Assembly: GCF_024199005.1 (NCBI RefSeq)
Contig: NZ_JANATA010000004.1
Location: forward strand, 84,967-148,966
DNA from: Opacimonas viscosa
Lineage (GTDB): Bacteria; Pseudomonadota; Gammaproteobacteria; Enterobacterales; Alteromonadaceae
DNA: 64,000 nucleotides
Reading direction: 5' to 3'
In this document: one piece after another, positions 19,432 to 28,754 of the stretch
Position numbering within the stretch: the stretch's first letter is position 1
How the letters are laid out: each line of letters begins with the position of its first letter
Made by a program: the position numbers and the translations under genes
Notes under the pieces: model-generated
Told to the model about the DNA's origin: nothing
What the model saw: only the letters and a program-made list of their open reading frames with translations
The model's database searches: none

Positions 19432-20916
19432 ATGAGTAAAGAAATCTTATTAGTTGCAGAAGCGGTATCTAATGAAAAAATGGTACCCAAAGAGAGTATC
19501 TTTGAAGCTTTGGAATTCGCAATTGCAACCGCTACTAAAAAGAAAAATGAAGGTGAGATTGAAGTTCGTATCGCGATTGACCGCGATACTGGTGAATTTG
19601 ATACTTTCCGCCGTTGGTTGGTTATTGCAGACGATCAAGAGCAAGAGAATCCATACGCAGAAATGACATTGTCAGCGGCACAAATTGATGAGCCAGATAT
19701 TCAGTTAGGCGACTACGTCGAAGATCAAATCGATTCAATTGCATTTGACAGAATCACAACACAAACGGCTAAACAAGTTATCTTCCAAAAAGTACGTGAA
19801 GCAGAACGTGCACAAATGATTGCAGAGTATGAAGATAAAGTCGGTGAGTTAGTGACCGGTACGGTGAAAAAAGTTAACCGTGACAGTATATTAATTGACT
19901 TAGGTAACAATGCTGAAGGTGTGATTTACCGTGATGACATGTTACCACGTGAAACTTTCCGCCCAGGTGACCGTGTACGTGGTCTATTATATGTAATACG
20001 TCCAGAAGCGCGTGGCGCTCAGTTATTTATCTCACGTACAAACCCTGACATGATTACTGAATTATTCCGTTTGGAAGTGCCTGAGATTGCAGAAGAAACA
20101 TTAGAGATTAAATCGGCAGCTCGTGATCCTGGCTCACGTGCTAAAATTGCTGTTAAGACAAATGATAAACGCTTAGATCCTGTTGGTGCGTGTGTCGGGA
20201 TGCGTGGTTCACGTGTCCAAGCGGTTTCCAGTGAGTTAGGTGGTGAGCGAGTTGATATCGTATTGTGGGATGAAGAAGCGCCACAATTTGTGATTAATGC
20301 AATGGCACCTGCAGAGGTAGCACGCATTGTTGCTGACGAAGATACTATGACAATGGATGTAGCGGTTGAACCAGATAACTTAGCACAAGCTATCGGTAAA
20401 TCAGGCCAAAACGTTCGCCTTGCTAGTCAGTTGACTGGTTGGGAATTAAATGTAATGACGGTTGAAGATTTAGAAGCTAAACAATTAGCCGAAAATTCTC
20501 AAGTGGTAGATTTATTTGTTGAAGCATTAGATATTGATGCAGATTTCGCGACATTATTAGCGGATGAAGGTTTTAGTAATCTTGAAGAGATTGCTTATGT
20601 ACCAGTAAACGAATTATTAGATGTTGAAGGATTAGACGAAGATATCGTAGAAGAACTACGTAATCGTGCACGTGATTATCTAACAACAAAAGCATTGGCT
20701 AACGAAGAATCTTTTGAGCCAAAAGAAGAACTGTTAAATCTAGAAGGCATGACGCAAGAAATTGCAATTGCTTTAGCAAAACGTGGCGTGACTGATCTAG
20801 AAGAGTTAGCCGAACAAGGTACTGATGATATTGCTGATATCGAAGAACTTGATGAAAAAACTGCAGGCGATTTTATAATGGCTGCACGTAATATCAAATG
20901 GTTTAGCGAAGAGTAA
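19432..20916 (+). CDS. nusA: Transcription termination/antitermination factor NusA
   Basis: NusA binds RNA polymerase and nascent RNA, modulating pausing, termination and antitermination. The 494-aa protein has the RNAP-binding N-terminal domain (1-125), an S1 domain (about 133-200; [20 protein letters not shown]), two KH domains (about 205-345; [26 protein letters not shown]) and two C-terminal acidic repeats (about 360-494) that bind alpha-CTD or NusG. Length and order are those of gammaproteobacteria. It lies between rimP (27 bases) and infB (26 bases). The two hairpins upstream of rimP would let NusA control its own operon. Confidence 0.98.
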   Translation: MSKEILLVAEAVSNEKMVPKESIFEALEFAIATATKKKNEGEIEVRIAIDRDTGEFDTFRRWLVIADDQEQENPYAEMTLSAAQIDEPDIQLGDYVEDQIDSIAFDRITTQTAKQVIFQKVREAERAQMIAEYEDKVGELVTGTVKKVNRDSILIDLGNNAEGVIYRDDMLPRETFRPGDRVRGLLYVIRPEARGAQLFISRTNPDMITELFRLEVPEIAEETLEIKSAARDPGSRAKIAVKTNDKRLDPVGACVGMRGSRVQAVSSELGGERVDIVLWDEEAPQFVINAMAPAEVARIVADEDTMTMDVAVEPDNLAQAIGKSGQNVRLASQLTGWELNVMTVEDLEAKQLAENSQVVDLFVEALDIDADFATLLADEGFSNLEEIAYVPVNELLDVEGLDEDIVEELRNRARDYLTTKALANEESFEPKEELLNLEGMTQEIAIALAKRGVTDLEELAEQGTDDIADIEELDEKTAGDFIMAARNIKWFSEE

Positions 20917-20942
20917 TTAGCAGTACAGGATAGGAGAGGTTA

Positions 20943-23549
20943 ATGTCAGAAGTGTCAATAGAAAAACTCGCCAGTGATATTAAAACACCATTGGACCGTT
21001 TAGTGCAGCAATTTAAAGATGCTGGCTTAGATAAAAAGCCTGGTGACAATGTTACCGAAGGTGAAAAGAAACAGTTGTTAGATCATTTAAGTAAAGCGCA
21101 TGGTAATTCAGGTGAAGTAGCGCCGCAGAAAATGACGCTAAAACGCAAGACTACTAGCACATTGAGTGTTGGTAAATCGAAAAACGTTAAAGTTGAAGTG
21201 CGTAAAAAACGGACTTTCGTTAAGCGTAGCCCTGAAGAAGAGCAACGTTTAGCTGCCGAAGAAGCAGCACGTCAAGCTGCTGAACAGGCCAAACTTGAAG
21301 CTGAACAAAAAGCAGCTCAAGAAGCAAAAGCACTAGCTGAAGCAAAAGCACGTGAAGCGGAAGAAGCAAAACGTAAAGTTGCCCAAGAAGCTGCTGCACG
21401 AGCAGAACAAGCCAAGAAAGAGGCAGAAGAGCGTCGTAAAAACGAACCGCAAATGACTGCTGAAGAAAAAGCAGCACAAGAAGCTGCACGTAAAGAAGAA
21501 GAGCGCTTGCGTAAGAAACAAGAAGAAGAAGCGCAACGCAAACTTGAAGAAGATGCGAAAAAAGCAGCTGAGGCTGCGCGTAAACTTGCTGTGGAAAACG
21601 AACGTCGTTGGAAAGAAGAAGAAGAACGTCGTAAAGCTCAAGAAGCAGAAGAAGTTCACGTGCATTCTAACCGCTATGCTCAAGAAGCTGAAGATCAAGA
21701 AGATGCACAAATCGAACAACGTGGTTCACGTCGTCGCAAGCGTAACAAGAAAGCGGCGGATGGTTTGAAGCAAGGCTTCAATAAGCCAGCTGCACCGGTA
21801 GAACGCGTTGTTAAATTAGGTGAGACGATCACTGTAGGCGAACTTGCTAGTAAACTAGCGATTAAAGCCAATGAAGTTATCAAAACCATGATGAAAATGG
21901 GTGAGATGGCTACAATTAACCAAGTTTTAGACCAAGATACAGCGGTTTTAGTTGTTGAAGAAATGGGCCATAAATTTGAACTCGTTAATGATAATGCTCT
22001 AGAAGATGAATTAATCGCAGATACGAGTGATGGTGAGAAAGCCTCACGCGCACCTGTTGTTACCATTATGGGTCACGTTGACCACGGTAAAACATCATTA
22101 CTTGATTATATCCGTCGTGCAAAAGTTGCTGATGGTGAAGCTGGTGGTATTACACAGCACATCGGTGCTTATTCTGTTGAAACAGAAAATGGTAAAATCA
22201 CTTTCTTAGATACCCCAGGACACGCCGCGTTTACTGCAATGCGTGCCCGTGGTGCTACAGCGACTGATATTGTTATTATCGTTGTTGCTGCGGATGATGG
22301 TGTGATGCCACAAACCAAAGAAGCGGTTCAGCACAGTCGTGCTGCAGGTGTTCCTTTGATTGTTGCCGTCAACAAAATGGATAAAGAATCTGCGGATCCT
22401 GATCGTGTTAAAACTGAACTTTCTCAACTCGAAGTTATTTCTGAAGAGTGGGGCGGTGAGCACCAGTTTGTTAATGTTTCAGCCAAGACCGGTCTGGGGA
22501 TTGATGAATTATTAGAAGCCATTAATTTACAAGCTGAAGTACTCGATTTACAGGCAGTACCAACTGGACCTGCACGAGGCCTAGTGATTGAATCTCGTTT
22601 AGACAAAGGCCGTGGTCCAGTGGCTTCGGTATTGGTCCAAGAAGGTGAAATCAAAGCCGGTGACATCTTATTATGTGGCTTAGAATACGGTCGTGTTCGA
22701 GCGATGCGTGATGAGAATGGTAAAGAAGTAAAAATTGCCGGACCATCTACTCCTGTTGAAGTATTAGGTTTATCAGGTGTTCCAGTTGCAGGTGAAGATG
22801 CGCTTGTCGTTAAAGACGAACGTAAAGCACGTGAAGTAGCTAGCAAGCGTTCGATTAAACAACGTGAGTTAAAACTGGCTAAACAACAAAAAGCGAAACT
22901 AGAAAACATGTTTGCGAACATGGAAGCTGGTGATGTATCTGAGCTAAATGTGGTTCTGAAGGCTGACGTTCAAGGTTCAGTAGAGGCTATCTCTGAATCA
23001 TTAATCAAGCTATCTACTGATGAAGTTAAAGTCAATATTGTTGGTTCAGGTGTCGGTGGTATTACCGAAACTGATGCAAGCTTAGCCGCAGCATCAAGCG
23101 CTATTGTCGTTGGCTTCAACGTTCGTGCTGATGCATCTGCACGTCGTGTTATCGAAGCAGATGAAATTGATTTACGTTATTACTCTGTTATTTATCATCT
23201 AATTGATGAAGTTAAAGCCGCTATGAGTGGTATGTTAGCACCAGAGTTTAGACAAGAAATTATCGGTCTAGCTGAAGTACGTGATGTATTTAAGTCACCA
23301 AAAATTGGCGCGATTGCCGGTTCAATGGTGACTGAAGGTGTCATCAAGCGTAACAGTCCTATTCGTGTTTTACGTGAGAACGTAGTTATCTATGAAGGTG
23401 AACTAGAATCTTTACGTCGTTTCAAAGATGACGTTATGGAAGTTAAGAAAGGTATCGAGTGTGGTATCGGCGTTAAAAACTACAACGATGTAAAAGTGGG
23501 TGATCAAATCGAAGTATTTGAAACCGTAGAAGTTGCACGCGAACTTTAA
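20943..23549 (+). CDS. infB: Translation initiation factor IF-2
   Basis: IF-2 is the GTPase that brings fMet-tRNA to the 30S subunit and promotes subunit joining. The 868-aa protein has an N-terminal IF2_N module (1-50), a long charged Ala/Glu/Lys coiled stretch (about 95-265), a second IF2_N module (about 294-345), then the GTPase domain with GHVDHGKT (377-384), DTPGH (about 423-427) and NKMD (477-480), and the C-terminal beta barrels with the fMet-binding domain. It has a good ribosome site (AGGAGAGGTT) and lies in the nusA-infB-rbfA operon. Shorter isoforms from internal starts are known in E. coli, but I cannot fix such a start here. Confidence 0.98.
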   Translation: MSEVSIEKLASDIKTPLDRLVQQFKDAGLDKKPGDNVTEGEKKQLLDHLSKAHGNSGEVAPQKMTLKRKTTSTLSVGKSKNVKVEVRKKRTFVKRSPEEEQRLAAEEAARQAAEQAKLEAEQKAAQEAKALAEAKAREAEEAKRKVAQEAAARAEQAKKEAEERRKNEPQMTAEEKAAQEAARKEEERLRKKQEEEAQRKLEEDAKKAAEAARKLAVENERRWKEEEERRKAQEAEEVHVHSNRYAQEAEDQEDAQIEQRGSRRRKRNKKAADGLKQGFNKPAAPVERVVKLGETITVGELASKLAIKANEVIKTMMKMGEMATINQVLDQDTAVLVVEEMGHKFELVNDNALEDELIADTSDGEKASRAPVVTIMGHVDHGKTSLLDYIRRAKVADGEAGGITQHIGAYSVETENGKITFLDTPGHAAFTAMRARGATATDIVIIVVAADDGVMPQTKEAVQHSRAAGVPLIVAVNKMDKESADPDRVKTELSQLEVISEEWGGEHQFVNVSAKTGLGIDELLEAINLQAEVLDLQAVPTGPARGLVIESRLDKGRGPVASVLVQEGEIKAGDILLCGLEYGRVRAMRDENGKEVKIAGPSTPVEVLGLSGVPVAGEDALVVKDERKAREVASKRSIKQRELKLAKQQKAKLENMFANMEAGDVSELNVVLKADVQGSVEAISESLIKLSTDEVKVNIVGSGVGGITETDASLAAASSAIVVGFNVRADASARRVIEADEIDLRYYSVIYHLIDEVKAAMSGMLAPEFRQEIIGLAEVRDVFKSPKIGAIAGSMVTEGVIKRNSPIRVLRENVVIYEGELESLRRFKDDVMEVKKGIECGIGVKNYNDVKVGDQIEVFETVEVAREL

Positions 23550-23571
23550 TTTCACTTTTACAATCTATTGC

Positions 23572-23594
23572 AACGGAGGCGGTATGCCTCCGTT
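23572..23594 (+). terminator. Strong hairpin between infB and rbfA
   Basis: AACGGAGGC (23572-23580) and GCCTCCGTT (23586-23594) form a perfect 9-bp stem with a 5-base loop, followed by TCTATTTT. It sits inside the operon, 21 bases before rbfA, so it is probably a partial terminator or RNA-processing site. Confidence 0.65.
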
Positions 23595-23615
23595 TCTATT
23601 TTGAGGAATAATAAT

Positions 23616-24038
23616 ATGGCACGTGAATTTTCTCGTACTGATAGAGTTTCACAACAAGTTCACAAAGAAATAGCGAACATTATCGATCACGACTTAAAAC
23701 ACCAAGCGCCAGAACTTGGCTTTGTTACTGTATCTGGTGTTGAGATTTCTCGTGATTTGGCACACGCCAAAGTATATGTCACGCTGTTAGAAATGGACCC
23801 AGCTAAAATCAAAGAAACTATGGCTATTCTTGAAGAAGGCAAAAGTTATGTGAGAGGGTTGTTATCGCGTCGTGTGCGGATGCGTAATACACCTGCATTA
23901 AAGTTCATTTTGGATAGCTCGATTACCGAAGGTATGCGTATTTCTAACTTGGTAACACAAGTGATCCGCGATGAAGATGCCAAGGCTGGTTCAGACGGTG
24001 ATAGCGATGCTACAGACACCCCAGAGTTAGATAAATAA
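23616..24038 (+). CDS. rbfA: 30S ribosome-binding factor RbfA
   Basis: RbfA is a KH-fold cold-shock protein that helps 16S 5' end maturation in the 30S subunit. The 140-aa protein has the family start (MAREFSRTDRVSQQVHKEI) and the VTVSGVEISRDLAHAKVYVT strand-helix region. I start at 23616, behind GAGGAA at 23603-23608; an in-frame start at 23568 would run through the upstream hairpin and add 16 unrelated residues. The C-terminal tail is acidic (DEDAKAGSDGDSD). truB begins two bases after its stop, indicating coupled expression. Confidence 0.96.
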   Translation: MAREFSRTDRVSQQVHKEIANIIDHDLKHQAPELGFVTVSGVEISRDLAHAKVYVTLLEMDPAKIKETMAILEEGKSYVRGLLSRRVRMRNTPALKFILDSSITEGMRISNLVTQVIRDEDAKAGSDGDSDATDTPELDK

Positions 24039-24040
24039 CC

Positions 24041-24997
24041 ATGGGTAGAAGACGGAAAGGTCGTGATATATCAGGTGTTTTCTTACTTGATAAACCATTG
24101 GGTGAGTCGTCTAATCGGGTCTTGCAATGGGTTCGAGCTATCTATGGCGCGAGTAAAGCTGGCCATACTGGTGCCTTGGACCCTTTAGCATCCGGTATGT
24201 TGCCGATCTGCTTAGGTGAAGCCACTAAATTTTCACAGTTTTTGTTAGATGCGGATAAAACATACGAAGTCACCGCGACTTTAGGTGTGCGCACCGATAC
24301 TTCTGACGCAGCAGGCGAAGTGGTTGAAGAAAAGCCAGTGACGGTGTCAGCCGATGAGATTCAGCATGCTTGTTTAGCCTATCTAGGTAAAAGTAAACAA
24401 GTCCCATCGATGTTTTCAGCATTAAAGCACGAAGGTAAGCCTTTGTATTGGTATGCCCGGCAAGGTATTACCATTGAGCGTCCGGCACGTGATATAGAAG
24501 TATTTGCTTTATCGGTTGATGCTATTCGTGGTATTGGCACAAACAATAATGTCGAAGTTGATATGACAGTACATGTTTCAAAAGGGACTTATATTCGTTC
24601 TTTGGTCGATGATATCGGTCAAGATTTAGGATGTGGTGCATTTGTCAGTAAATTACATCGTAGCCAAGTGGCAGGTTATCCGAGTGAAAAAATGCTACCT
24701 TTTGCTGAGCTGCAAGCGTATGTCGATAAATATCAAGACGAGCGCTTTACACATATTGATGCTTTGTTACTCCCCATTGATACACCGTTGTATGCCTTAG
24801 CTTCGAATGTCGCTACTGAAGAGCAAATGCAAGCACTCAAACACGGTATGGCTATCTCTGCAAATGGCGATTTCTCGGTAGGTGAGCAAGTGAAAGTATA
24901 TGGACCCAATAAGTGTCTACTCGGCGTCTGTGAGATGGGCACTGATGGTATGTTACAGCCGAAACGACTGGTGGTGTACTCGGACATGATTGACTAA
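24041..24997 (+). CDS. truB: tRNA pseudouridine55 synthase TruB
   Basis: TruB isomerises U55 of the T-loop of most tRNAs to pseudouridine and also acts as a tRNA chaperone. The 318-aa protein has GHTGALDPLASGMLPI, where D47 is the catalytic aspartate, GVRTDTSDAAGEV, and a KGTYIRSLVDDIG block near 185-197 that lines the active site. The C-terminal PUA-like segment is present. Its ATG follows the rbfA stop by two bases. Length and motifs are ordinary. It is the penultimate gene of the rimP-rpsO cluster; 147 bases separate it from rpsO, room for a separate rpsO promoter. Confidence 0.97.
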   Translation: MGRRRKGRDISGVFLLDKPLGESSNRVLQWVRAIYGASKAGHTGALDPLASGMLPICLGEATKFSQFLLDADKTYEVTATLGVRTDTSDAAGEVVEEKPVTVSADEIQHACLAYLGKSKQVPSMFSALKHEGKPLYWYARQGITIERPARDIEVFALSVDAIRGIGTNNNVEVDMTVHVSKGTYIRSLVDDIGQDLGCGAFVSKLHRSQVAGYPSEKMLPFAELQAYVDKYQDERFTHIDALLLPIDTPLYALASNVATEEQMQALKHGMAISANGDFSVGEQVKVYGPNKCLLGVCEMGTDGMLQPKRLVVYSDMID

Positions 24998-25144
24998 GTT
25001 GTATTGACTAAATTTGGGGTAAATATCCTGTAGAAATATGCTTATTGCCTTGAATTTAAGTTAGATATCCGTATAATGCGCCATTCTTCGACATAGCTGA
25101 ATTAGTGATTGGCTATGTTTACATTTAATTTTTTGGAGATAATT

Positions 25145-25414
25145 ATGTCACTAAGTACTCAAGAAACAGCAGCAATCATTGCTGAATATGCGACTAAAGA
25201 AGGCGATTCAGGTTCTTCTCAAGTACAAGTTGCTTTGTTAACGCACAACATTAACAAGCTTCAAGGTCACTTTAAAGAGCACAAGAAAGACCACCATTCA
25301 CGTCGTGGTTTATTACGTATGGTTAGCCAGCGTCGTAAATTACTAGATTACTTGAAAGGTCGTAACCTTGAAGCATATCAAGATTTAATCAAACGTCTAG
25401 GCCTACGTCGCTAA
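25145..25414 (+). CDS. rpsO: 30S ribosomal protein S15
   Basis: S15 is a primary 16S rRNA-binding protein that organises the platform of the 30S subunit. The protein has 89 aa after Met, the universal length, with the conserved [20 protein letters not shown] and [20 protein letters not shown] segments. The ATG at 25145 follows TTGGAG; an in-frame ATG at 25109 is upstream of that ribosome site. It is followed directly by a strong terminator and by convergent pheA, whereas in many gammaproteobacteria pnp follows rpsO. Confidence 0.98.
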   Translation: MSLSTQETAAIIAEYATKEGDSGSSQVQVALLTHNINKLQGHFKEHKKDHHSRRGLLRMVSQRRKLLDYLKGRNLEAYQDLIKRLGLRR

Positions 25415-25435
25415 GATAGTTGATACTTCGCTTAT

Positions 25436-25477
25436 AAAAAACCCCGAAAGTTAGACAAAACCTTCGGGGTTTTTTTT
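25436..25477 (+). terminator. Terminator after rpsO
   Basis: ACCCCGAA (25441-25448) pairs with TTCGGGGT (25463-25470), preceded by A-rich and followed by T-rich sequence, so it can work in both directions between the convergent rpsO and pheA genes. Confidence 0.92.
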
Positions 25478-25502
25478 GAGCTTATGATTAACGATTTAGT
25501 GG

Positions 25503-26684
25503 TTAATCAGTTAAGGCTGCTACTGCAGAAACCGCGGTGTGCTTTATATCTTCAGATGGGTAACATCCCAAGACTTTACAAAAGCGTGTTGTGGCCTTTA
25601 ACTGCTCGATCGCTTGTTGCATCTTGCCATCTTGTAAGTTGCCCTCAATATCTAAATAAAACATTTCTTCCCAAGGGTTGCCGTTGATAGGACGGGATTC
25701 TAACTTTGTCATGTTGACGCCATTCTCTTTTAACACCATCAGTGCATCTACCAATGCGCCTGGCGCTTGGGTCGTGGCCATGACTAACGTTGTTTTTGCT
25801 GGTATTTGTAAGGGAACTGTGACCGCATTTTGTGCTACCACAATAAAGCGTGAATGGTTTTCTTTTTGATTGGCAAGGTTCGATTCAATCACCGATAAGC
25901 CGTACAGTTTACCGCCTGCTTCTGAACCCATTGCCGCTACGTCAGGACGATTTAGTTCATTGACTTTCAACATGGCTGCTGATGTGCTGTCAGCTGGAAT
26001 CACTTCTATATCAGACAGTTTACCCAAAAAGTGACTACATTGTGCGAACACTTGAGGGTGGGCATAAAGAGTACGAATATCCTCTAATTTGGTATCAGTA
26101 GCGACCAATAAACAATGCTGAACAGGGTGGGTTAACTCACCCACGATACTTAATCGGGTATGTTGAAGTTGGTCATATACTTCGTTAATACTACCGGACG
26201 AGGTATTCTCAATCGGCAATACCGCATAATCAGCTTGATTGGATTCTACGGTTTCGATGATTTCTGCAAAGCTGTCACAACCAATTTCTAACAATTCACC
26301 GGAGCGGCGTGAGAAGTATTTTTGTGTTGCTAAGTAGCTATATGAACCTTTGCTCCCCAAAAAGGCAACACGGTTTAATGGTGTGGCTAAATCAGGGTTC
26401 GCCTTGGCGGATAACAATGCTTGTTGATTCAAAACGGAATCTTCAATGATCACATGAAATAATTTTGTGACGTAGTGCGGATCCAAACCAAATTTTTGAC
26501 CGGTTTTGATCAAACTTATAAGTAATTGTTCTTCTCTTTTAGGATCCCTAACATCGATCCCTTCAGCGATCTTTGTCGCTGCAACTTGGTTAGTTAACGA
26601 TTGACGTTCTGCTAACATTTCGAGCAAATTTTTGTCTAAAGCAGTGATTTTCTCACGAATAGGTAATAGCGGATTATCTGACAT
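25503..26684 (-). CDS. pheA: Chorismate mutase / prephenate dehydratase (P-protein)
   Basis: Bifunctional PheA converts chorismate to prephenate and prephenate to phenylpyruvate, the committed steps to phenylalanine. The 393-aa protein has an AroQ chorismate mutase domain (residues 1-90, with R10, R27 and K38 in the expected catalytic positions), a prephenate dehydratase domain (about 103-285) and a C-terminal ACT domain with GALVDALM (309-316) and ESRP (329-332), which bind Phe for feedback inhibition. It starts behind AGGAAAC. Upstream is a Phe attenuator with a leader peptide. Length and domain order match gammaproteobacterial P-proteins. Confidence 0.97.
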   Translation of the reverse strand: MSDNPLLPIREKITALDKNLLEMLAERQSLTNQVAATKIAEGIDVRDPKREEQLLISLIKTGQKFGLDPHYVTKLFHVIIEDSVLNQQALLSAKANPDLATPLNRVAFLGSKGSYSYLATQKYFSRRSGELLEIGCDSFAEIIETVESNQADYAVLPIENTSSGSINEVYDQLQHTRLSIVGELTHPVQHCLLVATDTKLEDIRTLYAHPQVFAQCSHFLGKLSDIEVIPADSTSAAMLKVNELNRPDVAAMGSEAGGKLYGLSVIESNLANQKENHSRFIVVAQNAVTVPLQIPAKTTLVMATTQAPGALVDALMVLKENGVNMTKLESRPINGNPWEEMFYLDIEGNLQDGKMQQAIEQLKATTRFCKVLGCYPSEDIKHTAVSAVAALTD

Positions 26685-26698
26685 GTTTCCTCACACAT

Positions 26699-26767
26699 AA
26701 AAAAACCTCCTGATGGAGGTTTGCGCACTACAAAGCCTCCGTCTAAACGGGCATAAAAAATGTAGTG
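26699..26767 (-). promoter_or_regulatory. Phenylalanine attenuator of pheA
   Basis: Reading the minus strand: CACTACA (26767-26761) pairs with TGTAGTG (26732-26726) around the leader's second Phe pair. GGAGG plus TTTG (within 26740-26731) can instead pair with CAAACCTCC (26723-26715), the antiterminator. AAACCTCC (26722-26715) pairs with GGAGGTTT (26710-26703) followed by seven U, the terminator. These are the mutually exclusive 1:2, 2:3 and 3:4 helices of an amino-acid attenuator. Confidence 0.9.
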
Positions 26768-26790
26768 TTAAAAAATAAATGATTCATCAT
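26743..26790 (-). CDS. pheL: Phe-rich pheA leader peptide
   Basis: A 15-codon frame reads MMNHLFFNTTFFMPV, with four Phe codons (all TTT) in two adjacent pairs, and ends just before the antiterminator arm. When Phe-tRNA is short, a ribosome stalled at the second FF pair would cover segment 1 and free segment 2 to pair with segment 3, preventing termination ahead of pheA. The start may be either of two adjacent ATGs (26790 or 26787); neither has a strong ribosome site. It differs from the E. coli PheL sequence but has the same composition and position. Confidence 0.85.
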   Translation of the reverse strand: MMNHLFFNTTFFMPV

Positions 26791-26881
26791 TAGAATTTAC
26801 TGGAGGTGAGCAGATAAATCAATGCTTATATGGTCTTATCTGCCGTTTTTGAGCAATTAACAAAATAATCTACTCAGACTC

Positions 26882-27682
26882 TTAGTCTGCTAGGAGGGCC
26901 TGTAACATATGTTTAACTTCTGCAGGCTCAAAAGGCTTGTCGCATAGCGCATTCACGCCGGTTTGTTGAATGTTCGACATATGCGGACTATCTTGGGACT
27001 CCGAGGTCACCATGATAATCGGTATATGCGAAGTTTCGGTGTTAAAGCGGATGAATTCGGATAATTCACGACCATCCATTTCAGGCATGTTGTAATCGGT
27101 GACGACCAGATCAAAGGCTTCATCTTTGATCATCGTGAGTGCTTGTGAGCCATTTTCAGCTTGTTTGATTTTGGTTAAACCCATGCCATTAAGGACCCTA
27201 ACAATATGGTTTCGAGCCATCATTGAATCATCCACAACTAAGACTCGTACACTGACAACATCAAATGAATCTAATTCGATTTCATCTTGGTTAATCATTT
27301 GTAAGGTGGCATTTAGTGCTCGTTTTAAATGAATTTCATCAAAGGGTTTGGGGAGTATCGCGACCACCCCAGCTTGTTTAAATTCTTCGAGCTTTTCTAG
27401 ACGCGTTTCACTTGATATCAACATGTAAGATATCGTGGCTAAACGTTCATCGGCTTTAATATAAGTGACCAAGTCAATGCTACTGCCATCGCTTAAATGC
27501 AGAGCAGAGATCACCAAATCTGGCAGGTCTTTAGCGAGATAATCTTGTGCCTCTGCAATCGTGCTAACGGTAGATACGCTAGTAACTAAATTAGCTTCTA
27601 AGTGTTTAAGAATGATTTTTTTCTGTGTATCAGAAGGCTCAATCAATAAAACATGAAGGTCATGAAGTTGTATATCGTGCAT
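26882..27682 (-). CDS. Double-receiver response regulator protein
   Basis: A 266-aa cytoplasmic protein made of two receiver (REC) domains and no output domain. REC2 (about 146-266) looks active: acidic pair D151/D152, phospho-acceptor D196 in VVTDYNMPEMDG, and the lysine of CDKPFEP. REC1 (about 10-128) keeps the lysine of LPKPFD, but the acceptor position is Ala60 (DLVISALHL) and the acidic pair is replaced by EP (LLIEPSD), so it is probably a pseudo-receiver. The start follows AAGGTGACTA. It may be a phosphate sink or a CheY-like protein in a phosphorelay; no kinase gene is adjacent. It lies upstream of pheA on the same strand, with pheA having its own leader. Confidence 0.85.
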   Translation of the reverse strand: MHDIQLHDLHVLLIEPSDTQKKIILKHLEANLVTSVSTVSTIAEAQDYLAKDLPDLVISALHLSDGSSIDLVTYIKADERLATISYMLISSETRLEKLEEFKQAGVVAILPKPFDEIHLKRALNATLQMINQDEIELDSFDVVSVRVLVVDDSMMARNHIVRVLNGMGLTKIKQAENGSQALTMIKDEAFDLVVTDYNMPEMDGRELSEFIRFNTETSHIPIIMVTSESQDSPHMSNIQQTGVNALCDKPFEPAEVKHMLQALLAD

Positions 27683-27762
27683 TAGTCACCTTTTGGAATA
27701 CCTAGTAAATGTGATAAAAAAAGAGGGTGACAGTGTTATGCTAATACACATACACAGGTTAA

Positions 27763-28080
27763 TTAACCACCTGCTAATTTTACCGTCATTCCTAATTTTT
27801 CTAAGTGCGCTTTGATTTTTTCACGCGCATCACCTTGAATCTCAATATTGTTGTCTTTTACTGAACCGCCACAACCACAGGTTTGTTTGAGTTGTTTGCA
27901 GATTTTTTTCAAATCGTGCTCCAAAGGATTAATCCCTTTAATCACACTCATCCCTTTGCCTTTACGCCCTTTGGTTTCTTTCTGGATCCTGACAATACCA
28001 TCGCCAGTAAACGCAACAGGTGATTCCTCGGTGGGACGAATTCGTCCAGTTTCAGTACTGTAAACTAAGTTATCGCTCAT
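27763..28080 (-). CDS. yciH: SUI1/eIF1-like translation factor (YciH family)
   Basis: A 105-aa member of the SUI1/eIF1 family. Bacterial YciH binds the 30S subunit and can influence initiation-codon fidelity, with proposed roles under stress. The conserved TCGCGGSVKDNNIEIQGD segment (about 68-85), basic KGRKGKGMSVIKG loop (about 39-51) and KLGMTVKLAGG end are all present. I start at 28080 (MSDNLVYSTE), with GGAA nine to twelve bases upstream; an ATG at 28089 would add three residues. Single gene, divergent from the STAS gene. Confidence 0.92.
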   Translation of the reverse strand: MSDNLVYSTETGRIRPTEESPVAFTGDGIVRIQKETKGRKGKGMSVIKGINPLEHDLKKICKQLKQTCGCGGSVKDNNIEIQGDAREKIKAHLEKLGMTVKLAGG

Positions 28081-28308
28081 GGTATGCATTCCATTAATGA
28101 AATTATAAAAGATAAATTTTTTTTCAACTGAACTCTCAGTTTCTGTAGTTTATCGTCGATAACCATGTATGACAAAAAAGAATCATTGTTTGGTGGGATT
28201 TTTGCTAACTCGAGACTCAAAAATACCCACACAAAAGATATGACACAATTATAGTTCTTTTTTGCCACTTTGATGGACAATTGTTGATTTATTATATGGA
28301 GATAAAAA

Positions 28309-28650
28309 ATGGAATTTACCTACAACAAGGAACAAAAATTTATTCAGGTCCAAACCCCGAAAAATTTTGATTTCAACATAGTAAACGCTTTTTTTGATGT
28401 GTTTAGAGATTCCAGTTCAGATTTACACTCTATAGACATTGATATGTCACATACAGATTATGCAGATAGTGCTGCTTTGGGTATGGTCTTACATATTATC
28501 CAAGAATATCCAGATACCAGTATTCGCTTGCTGAACGTCAAACCTAAAGTCTATCGCGTCTTTTATATTGCTAGGTTCCAAGACATGATTCAAATTCTTC
28601 CTCAAGGTCAACACACAGAAGATGAGCAAAATCAGTTAATGGCCGCTTAA
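28309..28650 (+). CDS. STAS-domain protein (anti-sigma antagonist-like)
   Basis: A 113-aa single STAS domain, the fold of SpoIIAA-type anti-anti-sigma factors and related adaptors. The motif DSAALGMVL has S54, the residue that partner-switch kinases phosphorylate in this family, preceded by IDIDMSHTDYA. The start follows ATGGAGATAAAAA, a good ribosome site. No HPK-like serine kinase or PP2C phosphatase gene lies next to it, so any partner-switch module must be encoded elsewhere. Similar stand-alone STAS proteins occur in marine gammaproteobacteria. Confidence 0.85.
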   Translation: MEFTYNKEQKFIQVQTPKNFDFNIVNAFFDVFRDSSSDLHSIDIDMSHTDYADSAALGMVLHIIQEYPDTSIRLLNVKPKVYRVFYIARFQDMIQILPQGQHTEDEQNQLMAA

Positions 28651-28691
28651 TTGTCTTTTTTAGGCAACCTTAAATCACGCAAATACTAATT

Positions 28692-28718
28692 CGCTATTGA
28701 GAATTATTCTCAATAGCG
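28692..28718. promoter_or_regulatory. Fur box upstream of the iron ABC transporter
   Basis: A perfect 27-bp palindrome: CGCTATTGAGAAT (28692-28704), a central T, and ATTCTCAATAGCG (28706-28718). Its core TGAGAATTATTCTCA fits the 7-1-7 Fur consensus. It lies 36 bases before the fbpA-like start, where bound Fur-Fe would block transcription. Confidence 0.88.
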
Positions 28719-28754
28719 TTATCATCTGAATCGTTCAAAACGTTCAGGAAAACA

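Noticed and set aside
21220..21719. Long antisense frames across the infB charged region
   Set aside because: They are the low-complexity reverse frames of the Ala/Glu/Lys-rich IF-2 segment, a codon-bias artefact.
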